A DNA stretch of 16,770 nucleotides from an uncultured Bacilli bacterium (GTDB lineage: Bacteria; Bacillota_I; Bacilli_A; RF39; UBA660), in contig CANPYA010000015.1 of NCBI GenBank assembly GCA_947587565.1, positions 1-16,770 of the forward strand, written 5' to 3'. Position 1 is the stretch's first letter. Each line of letters starts with the position of its first letter. Below the pieces are notes generated by a model. The model was not told where the DNA came from and did no database searches. It was given only the letters and a program-made list of their open reading frames with translations. The position numbers and the translations under genes are program-made. Below, piece after piece: positions 5,832-12,730 of this stretch.

Positions 5832-6602
5832 TTATGCTTTCCTTGATTCAATTTCGGCAATTTTTTCAAATACTTCAGCTGCATTCTTTTCATTTATTTC
5901 ACTATAACCAAGTTCTTTTAAGGCTTGAATTCTGGTTGTAATAAGTTGTTGAGTTCTACTTAATTTTTCTTCCTTTTTAGCCTCTAATTCCATAACAAAT
6001 CTTTTTCTGTTTTCCATTACTTTACTTTTGCTGGCTCCTCCATTATTATATAGATTTAAAGCAGCATATAAAATACTTTCAAAAATATATTGTTTATCTT
6101 CATTAAAAGCATATTCTTCTGGACCAATAAAGCCATTTGTCTTCGCAAAATACGCTAAAATATATTTCGTTTCGGCAACATTATCCATTGATTGTAAGAA
6201 GTTATATAAATATTTTATCGCATAGAAATCATTATTTTTATTCTCTTCTAATTTTTCTTTAAGTAAGAAGACTGTATCATTAAGTAATACTCTACTCTCT
6301 TTATCTAAACCTTTAAGATCTAAATAATTTTCAAATTCATTACCATTTTTAACGCCAACATTTAATCTTTTTTCGACGTTCATTAAATATTCCGTATTTA
6401 CTTTAACTTTGGCAATTTCTTCTTTACTACCATCTTTTAAATCCAATAGTTGTAATAAAAGTATTTTCTTTTCTTTGGGCCATTTATCTAAGCTATCAAA
6501 GCTTAAATAATTATAAACCATTTGTCTAGACACACCTAAGTACTTTGAAAGTCTTACTTTAGAAACCCCTAATTCTTGTAATAAATCATTTAACTTATCC
6601 AT
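5832..6602 (-). CDS. HTH DNA-binding protein of unknown family
   Basis: 256 residues from ATG 6602. An in-frame GTG at 6611 would add three residues and neither has a clear RBS. Residues about 9-34 form an XRE/cro-like helix-turn-helix: LGVSKVRLSKYLGVSRQMV continuing YNYLS, with the recognition helix SRQMVYNYL after the LGVS turn. The rest is predicted mostly helical and contains no catalytic motif I know. The last 60 residues (about 190-256) are charged and helical (ELEAKKEEKLSRTQQ, AAEVFEKIAEIESRKA), suitable for a coiled coil or dimerisation. It is first in a two-gene operon with the cysteine-rich membrane protein, under a consensus promoter that starts inside the yrbG stop codon. A regulator, possibly autoregulatory, is the modest reading; no effector can be named. 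Confidence 0.75.
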   Translation of the reverse strand: MDKLNDLLQELGVSKVRLSKYLGVSRQMVYNYLSFDSLDKWPKEKKILLLQLLDLKDGSKEEIAKVKVNTEYLMNVEKRLNVGVKNGNEFENYLDLKGLDKESRVLLNDTVFLLKEKLEENKNNDFYAIKYLYNFLQSMDNVAETKYILAYFAKTNGFIGPEEYAFNEDKQYIFESILYAALNLYNNGGASKSKVMENRKRFVMELEAKKEEKLSRTQQLITTRIQALKELGYSEINEKNAAEVFEKIAEIESRKA

Positions 6603-6634
6603 GACATCCACTACTTTCTACTATTTACAATATA

Positions 6635-6664
6635 ATTATATATAACTTAACACTTACTTGTCAA
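6635..6664 (-). promoter_or_regulatory. sigma-A promoter of the HTH operon
   Basis: Minus strand: TTGACA (6664-6659), an 18-bp spacer, then TATAAT (6640-6635). Both hexamers are perfect. The -35 overlaps the TGA stop of yrbG. The predicted transcript start is near 6628, giving a leader of about 26 bases. Confidence 0.8.
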
Positions 6665-7326
6665 CTACAAATTTGTTTTTCTTGCAAATCTCGCCGAGTT
6701 ATGATATATAATTTTTTCTTTTTATAAAAGCAATAAAAGATATCTTGCGGGGTTAAATCTTTTTTCATTAAAATACTTTCTAACCAACTTTCGTTTTTAT
6801 GAATATACTTTAAGGCTTTATATTGAATACTACCATCTAAAATTAAAGGCATAGGATAACTGGATGGGGTTTTAAATAAATTATATTTAAAAATCGATAA
6901 TTTACCATTCGGTTCTAGAAAAGCATATTCAACTTCATCAATATTTTTAATTTCTTTTTGTCTTAGACTAAGTAAAAGATTATCCATACTATATCTTTGT
7001 TTAACCATTTCATGATAGTTTATTTTCCCGTTACAAATAATAAGCGAAGGTTTACCATCAAAGAAGGTTCTAACTACCCGGGATTTTATGGAAACATAGG
7101 CAAGCAGAATTTCTAAAAGTACTAAAAGAGCAATTGGGGCAATAGTTAAAATGATACTATCTTTAATATTTTCAATCGATATTGCAATTAATTCCGCGAT
7201 TAAAATGGAGACAATTAAATCAATGACTCCAAGTTGTCCTATTTCTCTTTTCCCCATAATCCGAAAACAAAGCATAACGAAAAAATAAAAGAAGGTCGTT
7301 CTAAATATTACTTGTAATAATTCCAT
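6661..7326 (-). CDS. yrbG: DUF421 membrane protein, YrbG/YetF family
   Basis: 221 residues. The N-terminal half has three hydrophobic segments (about 6-22, 33-51 and 57-79) and the family's hallmark stretch FRIMGKREIGQLGVIDLIVS (21-40). The C-terminal half is a cytoplasmic alpha/beta domain with the conserved GKPSLIICNGKI (91-102), LLLSLRQK, and VEYAFLEPNGKLSIFK (132-147). Length is normal. YetF-type proteins are known from Bacillus, where relatives occur with spore germination genes; the molecular role is unsettled. The RBS AGGTGAT lies four bases before ATG 7326, and a CATAAT -10-like box lies upstream. The stop is TGA, inside the -35 of the next operon. Its neighbourhood (tgt, yrzE, yrbG) is the same as in B. 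subtilis, although yrzE is inverted here. Confidence 0.9.
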   Translation of the reverse strand: MELLQVIFRTTFFYFFVMLCFRIMGKREIGQLGVIDLIVSILIAELIAISIENIKDSIILTIAPIALLVLLEILLAYVSIKSRVVRTFFDGKPSLIICNGKINYHEMVKQRYSMDNLLLSLRQKEIKNIDEVEYAFLEPNGKLSIFKYNLFKTPSSYPMPLILDGSIQYKALKYIHKNESWLESILMKKDLTPQDIFYCFYKKKKLYIITRRDLQEKQICS

Positions 7327-7355
7327 CTATATCACCTAAATTTATTATGGTTTTA

Positions 7356-7385
7356 TTCATATATTTTTAATCACTTTATTATAAT
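7356..7385 (+). promoter_or_regulatory. promoter of yrzE
   Basis: TTCATA (7356-7361), an 18-bp spacer, then TATAAT (7380-7385). The predicted start falls at about 7391-7393, on or next to the GTG at 7393, so the mRNA would have almost no leader. Confidence 0.6.
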
Positions 7386-7392
7386 TTAGTAG

Positions 7393-7764
7393 GTGATTAT
7401 TATAAAAAATCTAATTTATTATGGTAAATTTGTAAGCATTTTCTTAATTGTGGAACTCATTTTGACGTTTATTACAAGTCTTTTAAATCTTCTAGGCTTA
7501 AATAGTGGTATTACAACAATTATTATGTTTGTCTCTAATATTATACTTTTCTTTATACTAAGCTTCTATAATGCATTTAAAAAGCAAAAGAAAGGTTTAA
7601 TTGAAGGCTTAATTTTAGGTACTATATTTCTTCTTTTAATGGTTTTAATTAAGATAATTCTCTTTAATAGTGGTTTTCATATCTCTACTTTAATCTATTA
7701 TTTAATCTTACTTATAACCAGTATTTTAGGTGGTATGATTGGAGTCAATAAAAAAAGCGAGTAA
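7393..7764 (+). CDS. yrzE: TIGR04086-type four-helix membrane protein, YrzE-like
   Basis: 123 residues with four hydrophobic segments (about 10-33, 41-60, 71-92, 97-118). The central KKGLIEGLILGTIFLLLMVLI and the closing SILGGMIGVNKK match the TIGR04086/YrzE pattern, as does its place between tgt and yrbG. Function is unknown for the family. The start is uncertain: GTG 7393 is the only ordinary start codon near the N-terminus, but it lies within AGGTGAT (7391-7397), which looks like an RBS for an unusual ATT/ATA start at 7399-7404. The -10 box puts transcription initiation at the GTG itself. It is on the strand opposite to both neighbours and ends tail-to-tail with the pseudopilin-like gene, two bases apart. 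Confidence 0.75.
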   Translation: MIIIKNLIYYGKFVSIFLIVELILTFITSLLNLLGLNSGITTIIMFVSNIILFFILSFYNAFKKQKKGLIEGLILGTIFLLLMVLIKIILFNSGFHISTLIYYLILLITSILGGMIGVNKKSE

Positions 7765-7772
7765 TCCTACTC
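7750..7772 (-). terminator. terminator of the tgt operon, overlapping stop codons
   Basis: Minus strand GAGTA (7772-7768), loop GGAT, TACTC (7763-7759), then GC and seven T (7756-7750). The hairpin contains the TAG stop of the pseudopilin-like gene and lies within the 3' end of convergent yrzE. Confidence 0.65.
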
Positions 7773-8078
7773 TACTTCAATAAATTTAAAATCAGTTTTA
7801 TTTCTTAAAACATAAGAATTTTCATTATAATATTCTTTGGTTACGGGATTACTTATTTCTTCTAAGTAATCTTTTTCATATAATTCTTTTAAAGTGATTT
7901 CATTCTCTGGACATTTTTCATCATAAAAGCATTGTTCCGCCCGACTTATGATTTTACCTTCCACAACCCGATATAAATTATCATTATGATTCTTAATTAC
8001 TTTATAAAAGGTTGGTATTGTTAAAAGTAAAATAATACTTATAATTGTCGTTATTACTGTAATTCTACTTATATTCAT
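7767..8078 (-). CDS. small pseudopilin-like membrane protein
   Basis: 103 residues from ATG 8078. An earlier ATG at 8090 is in frame, but GGAGAG lies five bases before 8078, and tgt overlaps by 14 bases at its 3' end. The hydrophobic helix at 6-24 ends in IPTF, followed by a helical stretch and then ITLKELYEKDYLEEISNPVT. This resembles the globular part of single type IV pilin-like/type II secretion proteins of Firmicutes (a hydrophobic helix ending in AIP-x-F, then the I-TL-x-EL-x-x-x-GYL-x-x-I-x-NP pattern). The GFTLxE prepilin peptidase motif is missing, so it may stay membrane-anchored. Two cysteines (50, 56) could pair. It occupies the position of yajC, but shows no YajC similarity. The fold call is tentative. 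Confidence 0.6.
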   Translation of the reverse strand: MNISRITVITTIISIILLLTIPTFYKVIKNHNDNLYRVVEGKIISRAEQCFYDEKCPENEITLKELYEKDYLEEISNPVTKEYYNENSYVLRNKTDFKFIEVE

Positions 8079-9192
8079 AATTCTCTCCATAATAATCTAA
8101 GATAAAACTATCGCGAAATTCTTCTAAAGTATCATCTTTAATATGATTTCTAATCTCGGCCATTAAATTAGTTAAAAAAGTAATATTGTGAATGGATAAA
8201 AGACGCGCTCCAAAAGTTTCATCAGCGGTAATTAAATGTCTAATATAAGCCTTTGTATAATGTTTACAAGCATAACATTCACAACCATCTTCTACCGGTG
8301 TAAAGTCTTCTTTATATTTACTATTTTTTAAATTAATTTTCCCGTGTTTTGTATAAGCATGACCATGACGGGCAAGTCTAGTAGGAGAAACACAATCAAA
8401 TAAATCGATACCCCGCATGACATTTTCAATTAAATCTATTGGGTCACCAACTCCCATTAAATATCTTAATTTATCTTCGGGTAAATATTTAGTGGCATAC
8501 CCAACCATTTTATACATTGTTTTCTTATCTTCCCCAACACTGGTACCCCCAACAGAATAACCATCAAAGTCCATTTTAATAAGTTCTTCCGCACAATGCC
8601 GACGTAAGTCTTCATATTCCCCACCTTGGACAATTCCAAAAAGCATTTGATCAGGACTATTAAATTCGGCTTTTCCTCTTCTCGCCCAATTTAGCGTTCT
8701 TTCGACACTATCTTTACAATAATCATAAGTACTTGGCCATTTAACACATTCATCAAAACTCATCACAATATCACTACCTAATTTCATTTGAATATCGATA
8801 GACTTTTCGGGCGTTAAAAATAACTTATCGCCATTTTCATGATTCTTAAAATGTACTCCTTCTTCGGTAATATCTTTAGGACGCGCTAAACTAAATACTT
8901 GATAACCACCTGAATCTGTTAAAATTGGTCCATCATAATTCATAAATTTATGTAAGCCGCCAGCTTTTGCAACAATATCTTCACCTGGTCTAAGCCATAA
9001 ATGATACGTATTAGCTAAGATAATTCCACAACCGATTGTCTTTATTTCTTCTGGCGATAATGTCTTGACTGTCGCATTAGTTCCCACAGGCATAAACATA
9101 GGTGTGGCATATTTTTTACCATTATAGGTAAATTCTCCTAAACGAGCCATATTCTTTTTAGATTTTTGTTTTAAGGTATATTCTAACTTCAT
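8065..9192 (-). CDS. tgt: queuine tRNA-ribosyltransferase (tRNA-guanine transglycosylase)
   Basis: Exchanges G34 of GUN-anticodon tRNAs for preQ1, the first tRNA-level step of queuosine synthesis; QueA acts next. 375 residues, normal length. Seen: substrate loop LTDSGGYQVFS (91-101) with general acid/base D93, FDE (146-148), GIVQGG (186-191), VGG/GVG motifs, GIDLFDCVSPTR (261-272) with nucleophile D266, and the zinc site C304, C306, C309 and H335 in CECYAC...SIHN. RBS AGGTGG six bases before ATG 9192. It is cotranscribed with the overlapping pseudopilin-like gene. It is separated from queA by an unrelated plus-strand gene, so unlike in B. subtilis the two queuosine genes need separate promoters. 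Confidence 0.97.
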   Translation of the reverse strand: MKLEYTLKQKSKKNMARLGEFTYNGKKYATPMFMPVGTNATVKTLSPEEIKTIGCGIILANTYHLWLRPGEDIVAKAGGLHKFMNYDGPILTDSGGYQVFSLARPKDITEEGVHFKNHENGDKLFLTPEKSIDIQMKLGSDIVMSFDECVKWPSTYDYCKDSVERTLNWARRGKAEFNSPDQMLFGIVQGGEYEDLRRHCAEELIKMDFDGYSVGGTSVGEDKKTMYKMVGYATKYLPEDKLRYLMGVGDPIDLIENVMRGIDLFDCVSPTRLARHGHAYTKHGKINLKNSKYKEDFTPVEDGCECYACKHYTKAYIRHLITADETFGARLLSIHNITFLTNLMAEIRNHIKDDTLEEFRDSFILDYYGENYEYK

Positions 9193-9221
9193 TTAAAACC
9201 ACCTATCTAATTACTAATGAA

Positions 9222-9250
9222 ATTATAACAAAACTTGACAAAATATACAA
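9222..9250 (-). promoter_or_regulatory. tgt promoter
   Basis: Minus strand TGTTATAAT, with TATAAT at 9227-9222, is an extended -10; a weak TTGTAT -35 lies 17 bp upstream (9250-9245). It overlaps the divergent promoter of the 9298 gene. Confidence 0.6.
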
Positions 9251-9263
9251 GGTTTGCTAGAAT
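9235..9263 (+). promoter_or_regulatory. consensus sigma-A promoter of the 9298-9774 gene
   Basis: TTGACA (9235-9240), a 17-bp spacer, TAGAAT (9258-9263) with the TGC extension. Along with the HTH-operon promoter it is one of the two best promoters in the window. It shares DNA with the divergent tgt promoter, so the two probably cannot be occupied together. Confidence 0.8.
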
Positions 9264-9297
9264 ATTTAACTAGTTTGTGAAAGGGGAAAATCAAATT

Positions 9298-9774
9298 ATG
9301 AGAAAAACCACAAAATTTACATCTGTTACTAAATATCGTAACGCAGATAAAGCTTTTATAACGGGAGATGCTAAGTATAATAAAGAAGCAGTTAATAAAT
9401 TATATCGTTCTTTAAAATTTAGTAAATTTGTAAATCTATCTAAAGAAAGAATGCTAGAAATTGATAATTTAGCTATTGCATGGGCAGAAAGTTTAAGAAA
9501 CCATTTAGTTAATACGCCATCAATAATGTCCACTATTGCTAATCAATTAATTGCATCTCGTCCTAAATTTAATCTTGCAAGTGATGATGAAGTATTATAT
9601 TTTTATGTTAAAGTAGTTGATCCCAAATTTAAATTCTTAGAATTATCACAAATAGCTCAAGATAAAAAAGAATTAATAAATTTAGTAATAAGACAATTTG
9701 GTATCTATGATAATGTAATAATTTATTTAGAAGAAAACTTAGATAGAAGATTACAAGAATTAGAACAAACTTAA
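9298..9774 (+). CDS. unrecognised soluble protein, single-gene transcription unit
   Basis: 158 residues from ATG 9298, with AAAGGGG (9280-9286) as RBS. An in-frame GTG at 9277 would place the RBS inside the gene and is disfavoured. I do not recognise the family. There is no signal peptide, membrane segment or cysteine. The N-terminus is basic (MRKTTKFTSVTKYRNADK), the middle is helical (LSKERMLEIDNLAIAWAESL, then HLVNTPSIMSTIANQLI), and the C-terminus ends in an acidic amphipathic helix (IIYLEENLDRRLQELEQT). It sits alone between tgt and queA on the opposite strand, with its own consensus promoter and terminator. Such insulation suggests insertion into an old queA-tgt operon. Base composition is like its neighbours, so recent transfer is not evident. 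Confidence 0.75.
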   Translation: MRKTTKFTSVTKYRNADKAFITGDAKYNKEAVNKLYRSLKFSKFVNLSKERMLEIDNLAIAWAESLRNHLVNTPSIMSTIANQLIASRPKFNLASDDEVLYFYVKVVDPKFKFLELSQIAQDKKELINLVIRQFGIYDNVIIYLEENLDRRLQELEQT

Positions 9775-9781
9775 AATGAAG

Positions 9782-9811
9782 AAAGATAAAGTGCATTTAA
9801 ACTTTATCTTT
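9782..9811. terminator. bidirectional terminator between the 9298 gene and queA
   Basis: AAAGATAAAGT (9782-9792) pairs perfectly with ACTTTATCTTT (9801-9811), an 11-bp stem with an 8-base loop. T-rich tails follow on both strands: TTTATTTT on plus, TTTCTTCATTTT on minus. It begins seven bases after the plus-strand stop and overlaps the base before the queA stop region on the other side. Confidence 0.85.
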
Positions 9812-9812
9812 T

Positions 9813-10835
9813 TTATTTTATAAACATGGCATCCCCAAAGGAAAAGAACCGATAATCATTTTGTTTCGCTATTTCATAAGCATTTAAGATATATTCACGT
9901 TTGGCAAGAGCACTTACCAACATTAAAAGTGTACTTTTAGGTAAATGGAAATTCGTAATTAATCCATCAATAGCCATAAATTCAAATCCGGGATAAATAA
10001 AAATATCAGTATTTCCAGAGCATTCTTTAAAAGTATGATATTTATGCATAACTGTTTCTAAGACTCGTGTACTAGTAGTTCCAACAGCATATATTTTTCT
10101 ACCTTCTCTTTTCGCTTGATTTAAAGCATCCGCTACATCTTTAGGCATTTCATAATATTCCGAATGCATATGATGTTCTTTAATATTATCTACTTCCACT
10201 GGTCTAAATGTCCCTAAACCGACATGTAAAGTAACATAATGAATTTCGACACCCTTATTTTTAAGTTCCGTAAGAAGTTCTTCGGTAAAATGTAATCCCG
10301 CAGTAGGGGCGGCTGCACTTCCTAAAGTTTTGGCATATACAGTTTGATAACGATTTTGGTCTTTTAGTGTTTCATGAATGTAAGGTGGCAGTGGCATTAA
10401 ACCTAATTCTTCAATTATTTCTAAGAATATCCCTTGATAATGAAATTCAACCCTTACAATCCCTTCTTCTAATTTTTCTTTAACTTCACATTCTAATTTA
10501 TCGCTAAACTTTATTTTTGTTCCAATATGTAATCTTTTCGCTGGTTTAGCTAAACATTCCCACTTGTCTCCTTCCATATTTTTTAATAAAAGAATTTCAA
10601 TATGCGCTTTAGTATCTATTTTTTCCCCTAGTAATCTCGCTGGTAAAACCTTAGTATTATTTAAAACTAAAACATCACCTTTATGTAAATACTCTTTAAT
10701 ATTATAAAAGTGATCATGAGATACATTACCATTTTCTTTATCTAAAAGCATTAATTTAGAAGAACTTCGGTCAGAAAGAGGACTTTGGGCAATAAATTTC
10801 TCATCTAATTCATAATCATAATCATTTATATTCAT
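9813..10835 (-). CDS. queA: S-adenosylmethionine:tRNA ribosyltransferase-isomerase
   Basis: Transfers and isomerises the ribosyl part of SAM onto preQ1-tRNA to give epoxyqueuosine-tRNA. 340 residues, full length. Conserved blocks in order: LNNTKVLPARLLG (58-70), YQTVYAKTLGSAAAPTAGLH (163-182), HVGLGTFRPV (204-213), GTTSTRVLE (252-260), TNFHLPKSTLLMLVSAL (294-310), RFFSFGDAM (329-337). RBS GGTGAT seven bases before ATG 10835. It has its own promoter within the terminator of the upstream operon and ends at the bidirectional terminator. Final reduction to queuosine needs QueG or QueH, which is not in the window. Confidence 0.97.
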   Translation of the reverse strand: MNINDYDYELDEKFIAQSPLSDRSSSKLMLLDKENGNVSHDHFYNIKEYLHKGDVLVLNNTKVLPARLLGEKIDTKAHIEILLLKNMEGDKWECLAKPAKRLHIGTKIKFSDKLECEVKEKLEEGIVRVEFHYQGIFLEIIEELGLMPLPPYIHETLKDQNRYQTVYAKTLGSAAAPTAGLHFTEELLTELKNKGVEIHYVTLHVGLGTFRPVEVDNIKEHHMHSEYYEMPKDVADALNQAKREGRKIYAVGTTSTRVLETVMHKYHTFKECSGNTDIFIYPGFEFMAIDGLITNFHLPKSTLLMLVSALAKREYILNAYEIAKQNDYRFFSFGDAMFIK

Positions 10836-10855
10836 TTAGAACATCACCAAAAATT

Positions 10856-10884
10856 ATTATAAATAAAAAAGGACTAAATGTCCA
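10856..10884 (-). promoter_or_regulatory. sigma-A promoter of queA
   Basis: Minus strand TGGACA (10884-10879), a 17-bp spacer, TATAAT (10861-10856). The -35 is the left arm of the terminator hairpin of the upstream operon and the T-run forms part of the spacer. Confidence 0.75.
10865..10883 (-). terminator. short terminator after the folate/thymidylate operon
   Basis: Minus strand GGAC, loop ATTTA, GTCC (10883-10871), then six T (10870-10865), three bases after the GNAT stop codon. The stem is only 4 bp, so termination may be partial. Confidence 0.5.
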
Positions 10885-10886
10885 TA

Positions 10887-11357
10887 TTATCTTTCAAATG
10901 TCTTTGTATAATAAGGATTAGGATATTCAAAAACATAAAAATATTCTGATCCTTCATTCATTAAAACTTCATCATAGTCATAATTTTGGCGCCATCCAAG
11001 TTTTTTAGCGACTTTTAAAGATTTTTCATTCCTTGGATCAATATTAATTAAAAATTTTTTACTATCATTAAATAAATAGCCAAACTCTTCAATAAACATT
11101 TGGGTAGCTATACTAGCATAATTGTAACCTCTATATTCAGGAAATATATAAATTTCTAAAGATGTTTGCCCTACAAAAGGAGCAGTTTTAATTATACCAA
11201 TAATGGCATTATCTAAATATATCCCGACCATTTTATCAGAAAATAAACGAAAATCAACATAATTCCTATTATTATTTATCGTATTTTTTTGATATTCTTC
11301 TTTAATAATATCTAAAATTTGTTTAAATTCTTCTTCACTTAAATATTTTAAATTCAT
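10887..11357 (-). CDS. GNAT family N-acetyltransferase
   Basis: 156 residues with a GNAT core. Strand LEIYIFPEYRGYNYASIATQ (67-86) is motif A, with the R-G-x-x-x-A acetyl-CoA pyrophosphate loop (76-81, one variant residue in place of the second Gly). DPRNEKSLKVAKKLGW (107-122) is motif B, with the Asn-x-x-Ser-x-x-x-x-x-x-x-LGF/W signature. Preceding strands MVGIYLDNAIIGIIKTAP (43-60) fit beta2-beta3. The substrate cannot be inferred; a small-molecule or protein amine are both possible. It is the last gene of the operon, two bases after tmk, with a weak GTGAT-type RBS inside the tmk end, so translation is probably coupled. No functional link to thymidylate synthesis is evident. Confidence 0.85.
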   Translation of the reverse strand: MNLKYLSEEEFKQILDIIKEEYQKNTINNNRNYVDFRLFSDKMVGIYLDNAIIGIIKTAPFVGQTSLEIYIFPEYRGYNYASIATQMFIEEFGYLFNDSKKFLINIDPRNEKSLKVAKKLGWRQNYDYDEVLMNEGSEYFYVFEYPNPYYTKTFER

Positions 11358-11359
11358 TT

Positions 11360-12040
11360 TTATTTATCACTTTCTAGCTTATTTTTGACAATTTCATATA
11401 CTTCTTCTGAAATGGTTTCAATACTCTTTAAATTATTACCTTGAACGCATTCAACTTTCGTAAAATTATATAATTTCGTCATTTCTAAATAAGCATTTTC
11501 GGCATTAATTAAATTATCCATGGATCTTTCATGTTCATCAAGTTCAGTCCGATTATTTTGCAGAAGTTTTGAATATTCATAAGGCATATGTAAAAATATT
11601 TTAATATCAGGTCTTGGTAACTCTAGTAAATCATACTCTAAAGTTTCAATCCATTTAAACATTTTAGTCCGTTCTTCTTTATCTTTAATTTTACCGGCTT
11701 GATGTGCCATATTAGAAGTTGTATAACGATCTAAGATAACAATATAATCTTTTTTTAAATAATCATTAATCATATCTAAATTATATAAACGATCAGCAGC
11801 ATAATATAAAGAAGCTACTTTAGGAGGCACATTATTTGCTCCTTCTTTAAACCAACATTCAGATATACTAGGTTTACCTAAATAAGGACCGCCGACAATC
11901 TTACCGGTAGGACTATCATATACGGGAAAAGAAACAATAACAACATTTTCGCCATCTTTCTCTAGTCTTTCTTTTAGCAATTTACTTTGAGTATTTTTCC
12001 CTGAACAATCAGTGCCTTCAATAACAATTAATTTTTTCAT
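11360..12040 (-). CDS. tmk: thymidylate kinase (dTMP kinase)
   Basis: Phosphorylates dTMP to dTDP. The 226-residue product has a P-loop at 8-17 (EGTDCSGKNT, in place of the common EGxDGAGKTT), substrate motif ADRL (82-85), the DRY motif with LDRYTTSNMAHQ (103-114) typical of TMP kinases, and a lid region around 160-175 with Arg residues. It is a little longer than classical Tmk (about 205-215), with an extra charged segment in GGPYLGKPSISECWFKEGAN (50-69), so it belongs to a divergent branch. A deoxynucleoside kinase role is less likely. The AAGGAG RBS overlaps the TGA stop of pyrH, three bases upstream. Coming directly after thyA, dfrA and pyrH, it completes the route to dTDP. Confidence 0.87.
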   Translation of the reverse strand: MKKLIVIEGTDCSGKNTQSKLLKERLEKDGENVVIVSFPVYDSPTGKIVGGPYLGKPSISECWFKEGANNVPPKVASLYYAADRLYNLDMINDYLKKDYIVILDRYTTSNMAHQAGKIKDKEERTKMFKWIETLEYDLLELPRPDIKIFLHMPYEYSKLLQNNRTELDEHERSMDNLINAENAYLEMTKLYNFTKVECVQGNNLKSIETISEEVYEIVKNKLESDK

Positions 12041-12043
12041 TTT

Positions 12044-12730
12044 TCACTCCTTAATAATAGTGCCAATACTTTCTCCCTTTAATATATCTAGTATTTTAAA
12101 ATATTCTTGGAAATTCATTACGATAATTTGGCGTTTCTTTTCTTTACAATCTAAGACCGCATTTAAATCCATAACTTGTAAATTATTATTTATTACCTCA
12201 TCATAAGTTAAAGTAGTATATTTATGAGCATTAGGATTTTTTCTTGGGTCACTATCATAAACCCCATCAACATTAGTCATTTTAATAATTAAATCCGCCT
12301 TGATTTTATCACTAGCCAGCACTACTCCCGAATCCGTTGAATAACCACTTTTACCAATACCACCGCCAAAAATTATAATATGGTCATTACTTAAATTCAT
12401 AATTTCTTCATTTGTATAATTCGGAACTAAATCAGGAAAATTAAATGGTGTTACAACTATACTTGGAGTACTTTTACTTTCTAAATAATCATGTAAATAT
12501 AAGGCATTCATAACGGAAGCTAACATACCAATTGTATCAGCAGTTACGGAATTCATCTCCTCATGTTCTCTACCTCTAAAAAGATTTCCTCCCCCAATAA
12601 CGATAGCGATATGATGATTATCACTCTTTAAAATATTAATTGTTTCATAAATCATCTTTAATTTATTATTCGATACCGTCTCGTTGTCTTTTAAGGCTTC
12701 CCCACTTATTTTTAAAACAATTCGACTCAT
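12044..12730 (-). CDS. pyrH: UMP kinase (PyrH), divergent
   Basis: Amino-acid-kinase fold enzyme converting UMP to UDP with ATP. Seen in 228 residues: KISGEAL (7-13), VIGGGNLFRG (44-53), ADTIGMLASVMNAL (64-77) with the UMP-contacting Asp, KMTNVDGVYDSDP (150-162) for ATP binding, LTYDEV, and LQVMDLNAV (184-192). The usual GTGNPFFTTDS block is replaced by GGGIGKSGYSTDS (122-134); the TDS end is kept while NPFF is lost. Usual length is about 240. The start ATG overlaps the dfrA TGA as ATGA, with AAAGGA seven bases upstream. The main pyrH of most Firmicutes lies with tsf and frr; here it is in a thymidylate cluster, so it may be a paralogue or a relocated sole copy. Confidence 0.85.
   Translation of the reverse strand: MSRIVLKISGEALKDNETVSNNKLKMIYETINILKSDNHHIAIVIGGGNLFRGREHEEMNSVTADTIGMLASVMNALYLHDYLESKSTPSIVVTPFNFPDLVPNYTNEEIMNLSNDHIIIFGGGIGKSGYSTDSGVVLASDKIKADLIIKMTNVDGVYDSDPRKNPNAHKYTTLTYDEVINNNLQVMDLNAVLDCKEKKRQIIVMNFQEYFKILDILKGESIGTIIKE

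Noticed and set aside
9193..9276. preQ1 riboswitch in front of tgt
   Set aside because: The leader is only about 25 bases after the predicted start and lacks the preQ1 hairpin and A-rich tail.
9291..9533. 80-aa minus-strand ORF opposite the 9298 gene
   Set aside because: The plus-strand gene has a consensus promoter, RBS and terminator; the minus frame has none of these.
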